28,377 nucleotides of DNA from Candidatus Dojkabacteria bacterium (GTDB lineage: Bacteria > Patescibacteriota > Dojkabacteria > J137), in the NCBI GenBank assembly GCA_020429495.1, contig JAGQLJ010000044.1, positions 1 through 28,377 on the forward strand, in the 5' to 3' direction. This document shows positions 16,432-23,687 of the stretch, one piece after another. A program made the position numbers and the translations under genes. The notes beneath the pieces were generated by a model that was given only the letters and a program-made list of their open reading frames with translations, made no database searches and was not told where the DNA came from. How positions within the stretch are numbered: position 1 is the stretch's first letter; each line of letters opens with the position of its first letter.

Positions 16432-16929
16432 ATGCCTAGCAATGAAGAAGCCTCGATAACTAATGTCCAAAATATTGATGATTCTGAGCTAAGTACTTCT
16501 GCACAAGAGTCTTTGTGTAATATGTGCGCCATAGCTTTAGACCAAGATCCATTTGCAGTCAGATTTACAGATAAGCAGGCATTAAGAGAAGGTTTAATTG
16601 ATGCTATTAACTCAGGATTAATTAAGGTAGAAGATGTTGAGGTACTTAGACGTGTTATGGCGCATCCATGTATTATTGTAGGACAGTTTGTATACGAAAG
16701 GATGTCAGGTACAACTGAGCATATGATACAAGAAGTAGCAAAAAGATCTAACTTTACTCAAGAACAGATAGCAGGATACTTAATAGGAACTTTTGGCTCA
16801 GGAGAAAATGATGAAGATGTAATTTTTAAAGAGTACTGCAAATTTTCACAAAAAGAAAGAACAGAACTGTTTTCAGCTGTTTTCAACTATCACATTGGAG
16901 CTATTCTTGACTTTCTTAAAGAACATTAA
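16432..16929 (+). CDS. Hypothetical soluble protein
   Basis: The 165-residue product is not recognised. The first about 25 residues are acidic and Ser/Asn-rich and probably disordered. The remainder is mostly helical, with segments such as TDKQALREGLIDAINSGLIKVEDVEVLRR broken into two helices, and the Cys-containing ESLCNMCAIALDQDP segment (about 26-40). No signal peptide or membrane helix. The CNMC spacing is like half of a zinc site, but no second pair is close by, so I do not call metal binding. It sits between the anchored Cys protein and the ABC operon. Confidence 0.55.
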   Translation: MPSNEEASITNVQNIDDSELSTSAQESLCNMCAIALDQDPFAVRFTDKQALREGLIDAINSGLIKVEDVEVLRRVMAHPCIIVGQFVYERMSGTTEHMIQEVAKRSNFTQEQIAGYLIGTFGSGENDEDVIFKEYCKFSQKERTELFSAVFNYHIGAILDFLKEH

Positions 16930-16995
16930 ACTTTTTTTAATAATACTCCAATTTTGACAGAGATTAAGGTAAAATGTTCAGTTTAGCGATAAATC

Positions 16996-17946
16996 ATGAC
17001 TCCTGCTATTAAAGCGGTTGATCTTGTAAAAAGATATAAAAAAGCAAATTTTAATGCTGTAGATAAAATTAATCTAGAAGTTAATACTGGTGAAGTTTAT
17101 GGATTTTTAGGTCCAAATGGAGCTGGTAAGTCAACAGCTATAAATATGTTTGTAACTTCACTTTTCCCAACAGAAGGCTATGTTCAAATTTTAGGTGTAG
17201 ACACTAAAGAAGATCCAACTGAAATTAGAAGAATGATTGGGGTTGTGTATCAAAAACCAAGCTTAGATGAAAAGTTAACAGCAGAAGAGAATTTAAGATC
17301 ACATGCAGTTTTATACGAGCTAACAAGCTGGTCACCTACATATAAGTCAACAAGTGAAGAATATAGAGCAAGAGTTGAAAAGATTTTAGCTATAGTGGGT
17401 TTAAAAGGGCGAATGCACGATATTGTAAAGACATTTAGTGGTGGAATGAAAAGAAGGTTAGATATTGCAAAAGCACTACTTCATACTCCGCAAGTTTTAT
17501 TTTTAGATGAACCCACAACTGGAATTGATCCACAAAATAGAAGAGAAATTTGGGGGTATTTAACTGATCTTCAAAAAGAAGAAGGCTTTACAATCTTTTT
17601 AACCACACAATATTTAGAAGAAGCAGAAATCTGTGACAGAATTAGCATAATTAACCAAGGGAAAATTTTAGTAACAGATACACCAGATAATCTAAAGAAA
17701 ATGGTTGGAGACGAGCTACTGTATATAAGTCCCGTCAATGGTAAAGAAGATGAGTTAAAGAGTGAACTTATAAATTTATCAATAAGATATCAAACAGATA
17801 ATGTTGGGAAATTTATCATTAACTTAGAAAATCATAAAGCACAAAAAGTAATTAGTCAGATTAAAACTGAACTTGACGAAATTAGCATAAAAAGACCAAC
17901 ACTTGATGATGTATTTATTAAACTAACAGGAGAAAAAATAAAATGA
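16996..17946 (+). CDS. ABC transporter ATP-binding protein, DrrA/multidrug-export type
   Basis: The 316-residue ATPase powers an ABC-2 exporter. Visible motifs are Walker A GPNGAGKS (39-46), the Q-loop VVYQKPSL, the signature FSGGMKRRL (147-155), Walker B VLFLDE (167-172) and the D-loop GID. The H-loop position reads LTTQYLEEAE, with Gln in place of His, as is usual for DrrA-type exporters. A C-terminal DUF4162-like extension (about 225-316) ends in the typical PTLDDVFIKLTG. Its TGA overlaps the permease ATG. TAAAAT at 16970-16975 is 20 bases before the start; a TTGACA at 16954-16959 is too close to it to be a normal -35. Confidence 0.92.
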   Translation: MTPAIKAVDLVKRYKKANFNAVDKINLEVNTGEVYGFLGPNGAGKSTAINMFVTSLFPTEGYVQILGVDTKEDPTEIRRMIGVVYQKPSLDEKLTAEENLRSHAVLYELTSWSPTYKSTSEEYRARVEKILAIVGLKGRMHDIVKTFSGGMKRRLDIAKALLHTPQVLFLDEPTTGIDPQNRREIWGYLTDLQKEEGFTIFLTTQYLEEAEICDRISIINQGKILVTDTPDNLKKMVGDELLYISPVNGKEDELKSELINLSIRYQTDNVGKFIINLENHKAQKVISQIKTELDEISIKRPTLDDVFIKLTGEKIK

Positions 17947-18761
17947 GTTTAAAAGCAGAACTAAGCAAAACAGCAATGCTAGCATATCGTGATGTCCTTA
18001 AACTTTTAAGAGACAGACCAAGATTAGTAATAAGTTTGGTTTTTCCTGTCATGTTTATGCTTGTTTTTGGTGTTACGCTAGATTCAAGCCTAACAGGATT
18101 AGCGGGATCTTCTTTTGGTGCTCTTCCAGATGGATTTTTTCTAAACTATGTATTTTCTGGAATTCTTGCACAGTCAATATTTCAAACAAGTTTCTCAGGT
18201 ATTGTTTCATTAGTTTCAGATAGAGAAGAAGATTTTTCGATGAGTATTTTTGTAGCACCAATTTCTAGATTTTCAATTGTACTTGGAAAGATTATTGGAG
18301 AAAGTCTTGTTGCATTTATTCAAGTTTTTGGAATTATTGTATTTGGATACCTTTTAGGAATAACAATTCCACTAGACAGAGTTTTATTAGTTTTACCATT
18401 TGGAATTTTATTTGCTATTACAGGAGGCTGTCTTGGGTTGTTAGTTGCAAGTAGAATTGAAGGTAAGGAAAGTGCTCAAAGAACTTTTCCATTGCTAATT
18501 TTACCGCTAACGTTCTTAAGTGGTGCATTTACTCCAGTTAAAGATCTGCCTTTTTTACTAAATATAGTAAAGTCACTAAATCCAATGTATTACGCTGTTG
18601 ATTTAAGTAGAAGTATTATTTTTGCCAATGAGCCAAGCTTAGTTAGAGATTTTACAATAAACAATGGTTTTGGATATAATCTTATAGTGCTTATTGTACT
18701 TGGAATATCATTCTTGCTAATTGGTACATTCCTTTTTACAAGAAAGGAAGGTAACAGGTAA
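17943..18761 (+). CDS. ABC-2 type exporter permease
   Basis: The 272-residue membrane protein is the DrrB-like partner of the ATPase encoded just upstream (ATGA overlap). It has about six helices: the first near 28-48 (RLVISLVFPVMFMLVFGVTL), a group between about 100 and 180, and the last near 243-264. The conserved amphipathic segment with FPLLILPLTFLSGAFTPVKDLP (about 181-202) is typical of ABC-2 permeases of this class. It probably exports a lipid, drug or small hydrophobic molecule; the substrate cannot be read from sequence. GGAG about 10 bases before the start is one of the few plausible ribosome binding sites here. Confidence 0.9.
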   Translation: MSLKAELSKTAMLAYRDVLKLLRDRPRLVISLVFPVMFMLVFGVTLDSSLTGLAGSSFGALPDGFFLNYVFSGILAQSIFQTSFSGIVSLVSDREEDFSMSIFVAPISRFSIVLGKIIGESLVAFIQVFGIIVFGYLLGITIPLDRVLLVLPFGILFAITGGCLGLLVASRIEGKESAQRTFPLLILPLTFLSGAFTPVKDLPFLLNIVKSLNPMYYAVDLSRSIIFANEPSLVRDFTINNGFGYNLIVLIVLGISFLLIGTFLFTRKEGNR

Positions 18762-18775
18762 GAAATCAAAACTAT

Positions 18776-19660
18776 ATGTCTTCAGTAATTAGTATAAAAA
18801 AATTTTCAAAGTCTTTTGGAGACAAAACGGTTATAAAAAATTTATCTTTTGAAGTAAAAGAAGGAGATATTTTTGCATTCTTAGGCGCAAACGGTTCTGG
18901 TAAAACTACAACTATTAGAGCGCTTCTTAACATCTATACATCTGATGAAGGTGAATTAAAAATTTTTAATGAAGATTATTCCCCAGATTTATCAAGCAAA
19001 ATTGGATACTTACCAGAGGAGAGAGGTTTGTACTTAAACATGACTGTAATAGACACTTTAGTATATTTTGCACAGCTTAAAGGACTAAATAAAGAAGAAG
19101 CTCTTGAGAAATCAAAGGAATTTTTAAAACTAGTTGAACTAGAATCTAAAGAGAAAAGTATTATAAAGAGTTTGTCTTCAGGTCAACAACAAAAAATACA
19201 ACTTGGAGTTAGCATTATTCATGATCCAGAACTATTAATATTAGACGAGCCAACTAAAGGATTGGACCCAGTAAATAGAAATCTATTAATGAATATAATC
19301 AAAGAAAAAAATAGACAAGGAAAAACTATCATTTTTAGTACTCATATAATGGAAGAGGCCGAAAAAGTAGCAGACACAGTTTTAATTTTAAACAATGGTA
19401 ATGCAGCTGAATATGGTGATTTAGAAGATATAAAAGAAAAATATAATGAAGGTAAAATATTTGTAAAATCTACACAAAAACTAGAAAGTAATAATGATTA
19501 TACAGTTGAGAAAATTAGAAAAGGTTATGTTTTAAGCCCAAAAAGTAAAGTAAGTTCTGAAGAGATCTTGAGCAAGTTGGTTGATTCTGGAATAAAAATG
19601 TCTTTGTTTACGCCAATATTGCCAACTTTAGATGATATATTTATAAAAATTACAAAATGA
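18776..19660 (+). CDS. ABC transporter ATP-binding protein, NatA-like
   Basis: The 294-residue ATPase has Walker A GANGSGKT (37-44), a Q-loop region GYLPEERGLYLNMTV (typical of NatA/YhaQ-type ATPases, with Pro-Glu-Glu instead of Gln), the signature LSSGQQQK (133-140), Walker B LLILDE (153-158) and H-loop His190 in FSTH. A DUF4162-like tail follows. It starts 14 bases after the first permease and overlaps its own permease (ATGA at 19657-19660). The two ATPases in the operon belong to different subtypes, so this is not a simple recent duplication. Confidence 0.92.
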   Translation: MSSVISIKKFSKSFGDKTVIKNLSFEVKEGDIFAFLGANGSGKTTTIRALLNIYTSDEGELKIFNEDYSPDLSSKIGYLPEERGLYLNMTVIDTLVYFAQLKGLNKEEALEKSKEFLKLVELESKEKSIIKSLSSGQQQKIQLGVSIIHDPELLILDEPTKGLDPVNRNLLMNIIKEKNRQGKTIIFSTHIMEEAEKVADTVLILNNGNAAEYGDLEDIKEKYNEGKIFVKSTQKLESNNDYTVEKIRKGYVLSPKSKVSSEEILSKLVDSGIKMSLFTPILPTLDDIFIKITK

Positions 19661-20850
19661 TTTGGATAATCGCAAAAAGAGAGTATTTTGCAGTTGTAAA
19701 AAAACGAAGCTTTTGGATATCAACTTTATTATTTCCAATAATGATTGGAATTATTTCCTTTATATCTGGGTATTCTTCAAGCCAAGCAGAAAAGCTTTTT
19801 GAACTAAAACAATTAGAAAATGGACAAGAAATTCTTGTTCAAGATGATTCTGGAATACTAAATCCATCAATTCTTCCAGAAGGATTTGTGCTAACTCAAA
19901 ATAAAGAAGACAGCATAAATAAAATTAAAAATTCAGAAAGCACTGCATTCATTTATTTCCCTGAAAATTTACCCGATGCTCCAACAGAAATTTATTCTGA
20001 GTATATTAGTCCACTAAGATCGGATAGCTATAACATGTTCGCCGAAAATCTAATTAAGAATTCAATTATATCTACACTTCCAGAAAAGCAAATTCAAATA
20101 TTAAGCATGGAGATGAATTTTCAAGTAACAAATTTTCAAAATGGGGAAATTGTAGATAAATCTTTAGAAACATTTGTTATACCTGGAATTGGGGTAGCAA
20201 TATTCTTTGTTTTAGTCACATTTGGTGCAAGCTATATGATTTCAAGTGTATCAGAAGAAAAAGAGAGTAGAATGATAGAAATAATTCTCTCTTCATTAAG
20301 ACCACGTACATTAATCCTTGGGAAATTACTTGGTCTTTTAGGCGTAGTTATTACGCAAGTACTCTTGTTAATTTTGATGGCTATTTTATCATTACAGATT
20401 TTTAATGTAGTTCTACCAATAAACATCTCACAAATCCCTATCAGCATTACAACAATTATTTTGACTGCAGTATATATTTTCTTAGCATTTATAGTAATTG
20501 CTAACTCAATGGTTGGAGTTGGGGCAGCCCTGCCAACTTTAAAAGAGGCGCAAGGATTTTCTTCAATATTTATTATGTTGAGCATATTCCCAATTTATCT
20601 TGTTACATTTATCTTAGCTGAACCAGATGGTACACTTGCCGTAATTTTAAGCCATATGCCACTATCAGGCGCATTTACTATACTGTTTAGGAATGTGGTT
20701 GGCAACATTAAAACTATAGAAATTTTTACTACACTAGCGTCGTTAATATTACAGGTTTTAATATCTTATTACTTTGCTATTAAAGCATTTGAGCTTGGAG
20801 CTCTTAAATTCAACGATTCAATTAGTTTAAAATCGTTGTTTAGAAAATAA
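19657..20850 (+). CDS. ABC-2 family exporter permease, NatB-like
   Basis: The 397-residue permease has one N-terminal helix (about 17-38) preceded by the characteristic IAKREYFAVVKKRSFW. A large extracytoplasmic domain (about 40-170) follows, then five or so C-terminal helices (about 173-385). This is the architecture of NatB/YhaP-type ABC-2 proteins. The conserved SSVSEEKESRMIEIILSS segment (about 196-213) couples to the ATPase. With the preceding NatA-like ATPase it likely forms an efflux pump; Na+, peptide or lipid substrates are all possible. It ends the four-gene operon, followed by a strong terminator. Confidence 0.9.
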   Translation: MIWIIAKREYFAVVKKRSFWISTLLFPIMIGIISFISGYSSSQAEKLFELKQLENGQEILVQDDSGILNPSILPEGFVLTQNKEDSINKIKNSESTAFIYFPENLPDAPTEIYSEYISPLRSDSYNMFAENLIKNSIISTLPEKQIQILSMEMNFQVTNFQNGEIVDKSLETFVIPGIGVAIFFVLVTFGASYMISSVSEEKESRMIEIILSSLRPRTLILGKLLGLLGVVITQVLLLILMAILSLQIFNVVLPINISQIPISITTIILTAVYIFLAFIVIANSMVGVGAALPTLKEAQGFSSIFIMLSIFPIYLVTFILAEPDGTLAVILSHMPLSGAFTILFRNVVGNIKTIEIFTTLASLILQVLISYYFAIKAFELGALKFNDSISLKSLFRK

Positions 20851-20867
20851 AGTTTAAAATCATAAAA

Positions 20868-20901
20868 AAGAAAAACATCTCAATTTGAGATGTTTTTCTT
20901 G
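20868..20901 (+). terminator. Bidirectional terminator after the ABC operon
   Basis: A long palindrome, AAGAAAAACATCTCA and TGAGATGTTTTTCTT, about 15 bp of stem with a three-base centre, is followed by T-rich sequence on both strands. It separates the ABC operon from the convergent gene ending at 20952. Confidence 0.9.
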
Positions 20902-20951
20902 GTTTTACTTTTTCTATATTTATTATGAATCAGTTTTATGATTATTGCAAG

Positions 20952-21893
20952 TTAGGCTGAATTTGAGGTGGGTTGATATGGAGTTTCTTCGCTCGCAATG
21001 TGGTCTAATATTGATTTAGCTATTGTAGCTAGTTCCGATTTATCTAATAAATTTAGTATATGCTCATCTGGGACTCCTTCAATATCAGCATTAATCACTG
21101 CTTCAGAATTGGAATTACTTACTAATAAGCTAGTACTCAATGCAAGTGTTATATCAGTACCATTTAATTTTGCTTTAAGACTAGCACTATCAAATAAAGT
21201 AACTGTCATTAGTCCAGGTTTTGTGAGATCTTCGTTAGGTAGGTATTGTATATATACTTGTGTTGTAGCAGTATATGATTCTGGATTTATTTGTATTACA
21301 TATGAAAGTTCATTCCCTAAATCAATTCTAGAGGTAATGGGATCAATTTCAAGTTCTAGTTCGTCAATATTAAATTCTATAACGCTTGACCATGGAATAT
21401 AATATAAATTCTGCACCTGAATAAAATTCAAAAATCCATCGACATCTTTAATATCTGCAGGCTCAGTTATAACATCGCCATTCTCATCAAGTTGTATTAA
21501 CTGTAAATTTCCAGCAGTATTTTCTCGGACTAAATAATAAAAGCTACTACCAGGATCTTGGAAAATGAAAGATGATTCATTAATATCTCCTATGTTTAGG
21601 TTTAGTCCAATTGTTGAATGATTATCTATAACACTTTGTAATCTTCTATTTGAAATTACTGAATCAGTTAGATCTCTTATTTGTGTGTCTATATCATTTA
21701 CTAAAATTTCACCTTCTTGATTTAGAGCATACGTAGTTGGTGAAGTATTCATTTTTTCAGATAAAATTTGATTATCAGTAGAATCTGCGATTGGAGCAAA
21801 ACTTGCAGATAAGCTTAAAAGCGTAGCTGCAATTCTAGTAGCAGGCCCATCATATATTTTAGTAGCTGAATCTAATTTACCTGAGTTATCCAT
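20952..21893 (-). CDS. Hypothetical large Ser/Asn-rich protein, probably envelope-associated
   Basis: No family is recognised for this 313-residue protein. It has an acidic composition and many short beta-prone stretches (for example SYVIQINPESYTATTQVYIQY). A moderately hydrophobic segment near residues 20-37 (RIAATLLSLSASFAPIA) might be an atypical signal or membrane-association helix; there are no other hydrophobic segments. The C-terminal tail is Ser/Pro/Glu-rich. It lies 71 bases downstream of another unknown gene on the same strand that also has an early hydrophobic segment and a beta-rich C-terminal part. Possible promoter TTGACG-N19-TATGCT (21953-21923). I infer a structural or surface role only weakly. 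Confidence 0.6.
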   Translation of the reverse strand: MDNSGKLDSATKIYDGPATRIAATLLSLSASFAPIADSTDNQILSEKMNTSPTTYALNQEGEILVNDIDTQIRDLTDSVISNRRLQSVIDNHSTIGLNLNIGDINESSFIFQDPGSSFYYLVRENTAGNLQLIQLDENGDVITEPADIKDVDGFLNFIQVQNLYYIPWSSVIEFNIDELELEIDPITSRIDLGNELSYVIQINPESYTATTQVYIQYLPNEDLTKPGLMTVTLFDSASLKAKLNGTDITLALSTSLLVSNSNSEAVINADIEGVPDEHILNLLDKSELATIAKSILDHIASEETPYQPTSNSA

Positions 21894-21964
21894 TTAGATT
21901 GTTTAATAAAAAAGCTTGAAGGAGCATAACATATATAATGAAAATATCGTCAAATGCTTTGGCA

Positions 21965-22831
21965 TTATTGTTCTGAAGTTACTGGTAGTATCATCATTGC
22001 TACAGATATACCTTCCTGACTTGTGGCTAAAACGATACTTCCCCTTTCTACATTTCCTCTACTAAAATACTCATAAGCTAGTACTGGGGATGAGTTATAC
22101 CCACTACTAAATGTGAATTCAATGTATTCATTTGCACTCGAATCAAGCAAAGGAGATTTAAATCTATATGTAATAATTATTTCTTGTCCTCTACCAACAA
22201 CAAAATTGTTTTGAACAAATTCCTTATCTTCATTTAATATAGAAATCATATCAGCTAAATCAATATTTGCGTTTTGTGATCCTGCTTTATATGCATAGTT
22301 AAAATGTACCGTTGGAGACATTTCTTCTTCGCCACCTCTCTGATTTTCACTTTGTTGTGACTGATATGAAGAGGCAGTTTCTTGTCTCTTATAACTGAAA
22401 GTATCAATTTCAACACTTGGATTATCTTTTACATTCTCTAGGAAATAATCTAACCTTTCGTACTCTGCTTGATTACTATTATATTGCCTAAAATTATTAA
22501 CAACATTCGATATCATTAAAATAGCGGTGTTTTTCATAGCTCTTTCTCCTTGTTCTGAAGAGCCTGCTATATCTTCTAGTGTACCCTTTCTAGGGATTAG
22601 AGATGATCCTACCTTCATTGAACCACTAAGAGAGCCAGCTATAATACTACTAGCAATTGTAATTCCAGCACCAATAATCGCACCTCTCTTTCCAACTCTT
22701 AATTTGGCTTTGTTAGAGATTTCAGGAGAAGATTGGTCAAAGTCCGAATCGGAAGCGGTAAATTGAGCTTCTAAGTTATCTGTCAATTCACTTTGAAATG
22801 GAGCTATCATTTGATCCATATTATTTGTCAC
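21965..22831 (-). CDS. Hypothetical membrane-anchored protein with Gly-rich helix
   Basis: The 288-residue product is not recognised. An acidic, probably disordered N-terminus (1-40) is followed by the basic stop KAKLRVGKRG and a Gly/Ala/Ser-rich membrane helix (about 50-70, GAIIGAGITIASSIIAGSLSG, a glycine-zipper pattern). About 215 hydrophilic residues come next, including a Gln/Ser/Glu-rich linker (about 150-170) and a beta-rich C-terminal domain. The positive-inside rule suggests the large domain is outside the cell. The start is either GTG 22831 (22 bases after a good TATAAT) or ATG 22819; I use GTG with moderate confidence. The GTG lies inside a small inverted repeat that could regulate the gene. 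Confidence 0.6.
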   Translation of the reverse strand: MTNNMDQMIAPFQSELTDNLEAQFTASDSDFDQSSPEISNKAKLRVGKRGAIIGAGITIASSIIAGSLSGSMKVGSSLIPRKGTLEDIAGSSEQGERAMKNTAILMISNVVNNFRQYNSNQAEYERLDYFLENVKDNPSVEIDTFSYKRQETASSYQSQQSENQRGGEEEMSPTVHFNYAYKAGSQNANIDLADMISILNEDKEFVQNNFVVGRGQEIIITYRFKSPLLDSSANEYIEFTFSSGYNSSPVLAYEYFSRGNVERGSIVLATSQEGISVAMMILPVTSEQ

Positions 22832-22842
22832 TTTTATGTGAC
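22823..22842 (-). repeat. GTCAC/GTGAC inverted repeat at the start of the 22831 gene
   Basis: Minus strand GTCAC-ATAAAA-GTGAC (22842-22827) forms a 5-bp hairpin or operator that includes the GTG start. Its right arm is the beginning of GTGACAAAT (22831-22823), which is repeated exactly at 22882-22874, where it forms the -35 region. Confidence 0.5.
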
Positions 22843-22853
22843 ATAACTACATT

Positions 22854-22882
22854 ATTATATACTATTTTATCCAATTTGTCAC
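22854..22882 (-). promoter_or_regulatory. Sigma70-type promoter of the 22831 gene
   Basis: On the minus strand GTGACA (22882-22877; one mismatch to TTGACA) is followed at 17 bases by a perfect TATAAT (22859-22854). The expected transcript start is near 22847, about 16 bases before the GTG start. Confidence 0.65.
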
Positions 22883-23190
22883 TATTTTAAATAGAGAAAA
22901 TGTGGATATTGAGTTTGCTTTCTAGTGTTAGTTTTAAAGGATCTTGTATTGCTACTACAAAATAGCAGCAATTTATTTCCATATCACTAGTGTTAATATA
23001 AAACTTTCTAATACATCTATTTATAATTCTATTGAAGCATTATAATGACATATTCAATGGGAAGGACGTTTGAATAGACATACTACTCTATTATCTATAG
23101 ATGGATTATAGTACTCATTTGCTCAGCTGCAAGAACTATTCTGATTTGGGATTTGTATATGTAAATCTAATATTTTAAAATCACAGGTAT
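22883..23190. other. Intergenic region without a recognisable gene
   Basis: About 300 bases hold no convincing gene. Visible items are an imperfect hairpin TTGCTACTA-CAAAA-TAGCAGCAA (22949-22971), a direct repeat CTAGTGTTA (22922 and 22987), and the palindromes CACTAGTG (22985-22992), CATTATAATG (23039-23048) and ATCTATAGAT (23093-23102). The second of these palindromes is nested between ATTGAA and TTCAAT. TTGGGA-N16-TAATAT (23146-23173) may be the promoter of the next gene. A 21-codon ORF at 22900-22965 is probably chance. Confidence 0.4.
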
Positions 23191-23505
23191 ATGAATATAC
23201 TTTCACCAAATATATATAGTCCTGAAAAAGGTTTTGGTTCAGTTAGAAATATTATTTTCGAAATAGAAGATCCTGAACAGAGATTTTTATACCATGCATT
23301 TTTATCTAGATACTTTAGGCCCCTAAATGAATTTGATGATCCTCATAGAAAAACACTTCCAGTAAATAAATTAGAAAGTGGAAAAGAACTTGGGCAAATA
23401 TTTAGACCGGGTAGTTCAGTAAAAAGTGTATTAAAGATGTATGATGAAATATTAGCAGACGAGTGCAATTACCCTTTAAGTCATAGCTTTACTACAGAAA
23501 TGTAA
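23191..23505 (+). CDS. Hypothetical small protein
   Basis: The 104-residue product is not recognised. It is soluble, with mixed charge, no membrane helix or signal peptide; a likely helical core around PEQRFLYHAFLSRYF (about 29-43) and SVKSVLKMYDEILADE (about 78-93). It stands alone between two minus-strand blocks, with long gaps on both sides. TAATAT at 23168-23173 is 17 bases before the ATG, matching the promoter spacing of other genes here. Length and codon pattern are compatible with a real gene, but evidence is limited. Confidence 0.5.
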   Translation: MNILSPNIYSPEKGFGSVRNIIFEIEDPEQRFLYHAFLSRYFRPLNEFDDPHRKTLPVNKLESGKELGQIFRPGSSVKSVLKMYDEILADECNYPLSHSFTTEM

Positions 23506-23629
23506 TTCATGTACTTTTTTGACCAAAAGTCTTGAGGTAAAAAATCTTTTTCTAGTATTAATTAAATCATTCATCTGACAGAATAGATTTCACACCAGCT
23601 TGCTAGTCTTCTTATATTCTTTATCAATC

Positions 23630-23657
23630 AAAAGCGGCGGGATTTTAATCCCGCCGC
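23630..23657 (-). terminator. Terminator of the dnaK transcript
   Basis: A GC-rich hairpin GCGGCGGGAT-TAAA-ATCCCGCCGC (read on the minus strand) is followed by TTTT. Its GC content stands out in this AT-rich sequence. It lies about 30 bases beyond the dnaK stop, and no dnaJ follows. Confidence 0.9.
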
Positions 23658-23687
23658 CTAGTATCTACCTATCTAAATTTCTAGTTT

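Noticed and set aside
16510..16550. CNMC as a zinc-finger half in the 165-residue protein
   Set aside because: No second Cys/His pair close enough to complete a site.
16954..16975. TTGACA followed by TAAAAT as the ABC operon promoter
   Set aside because: Spacer is only 10 bases, too short for sigma70; only the -10-like element is mentioned.
20232..20585. Minus-strand 117-codon ORF inside the NatB-like permease gene
   Set aside because: Antisense shadow of a clear membrane-protein gene.
22900..22965. 21-codon ORF with a hydrophobic start
   Set aside because: Very short, no promoter or ribosome binding site, and overlaps a hairpin; probably chance in AT-rich DNA.
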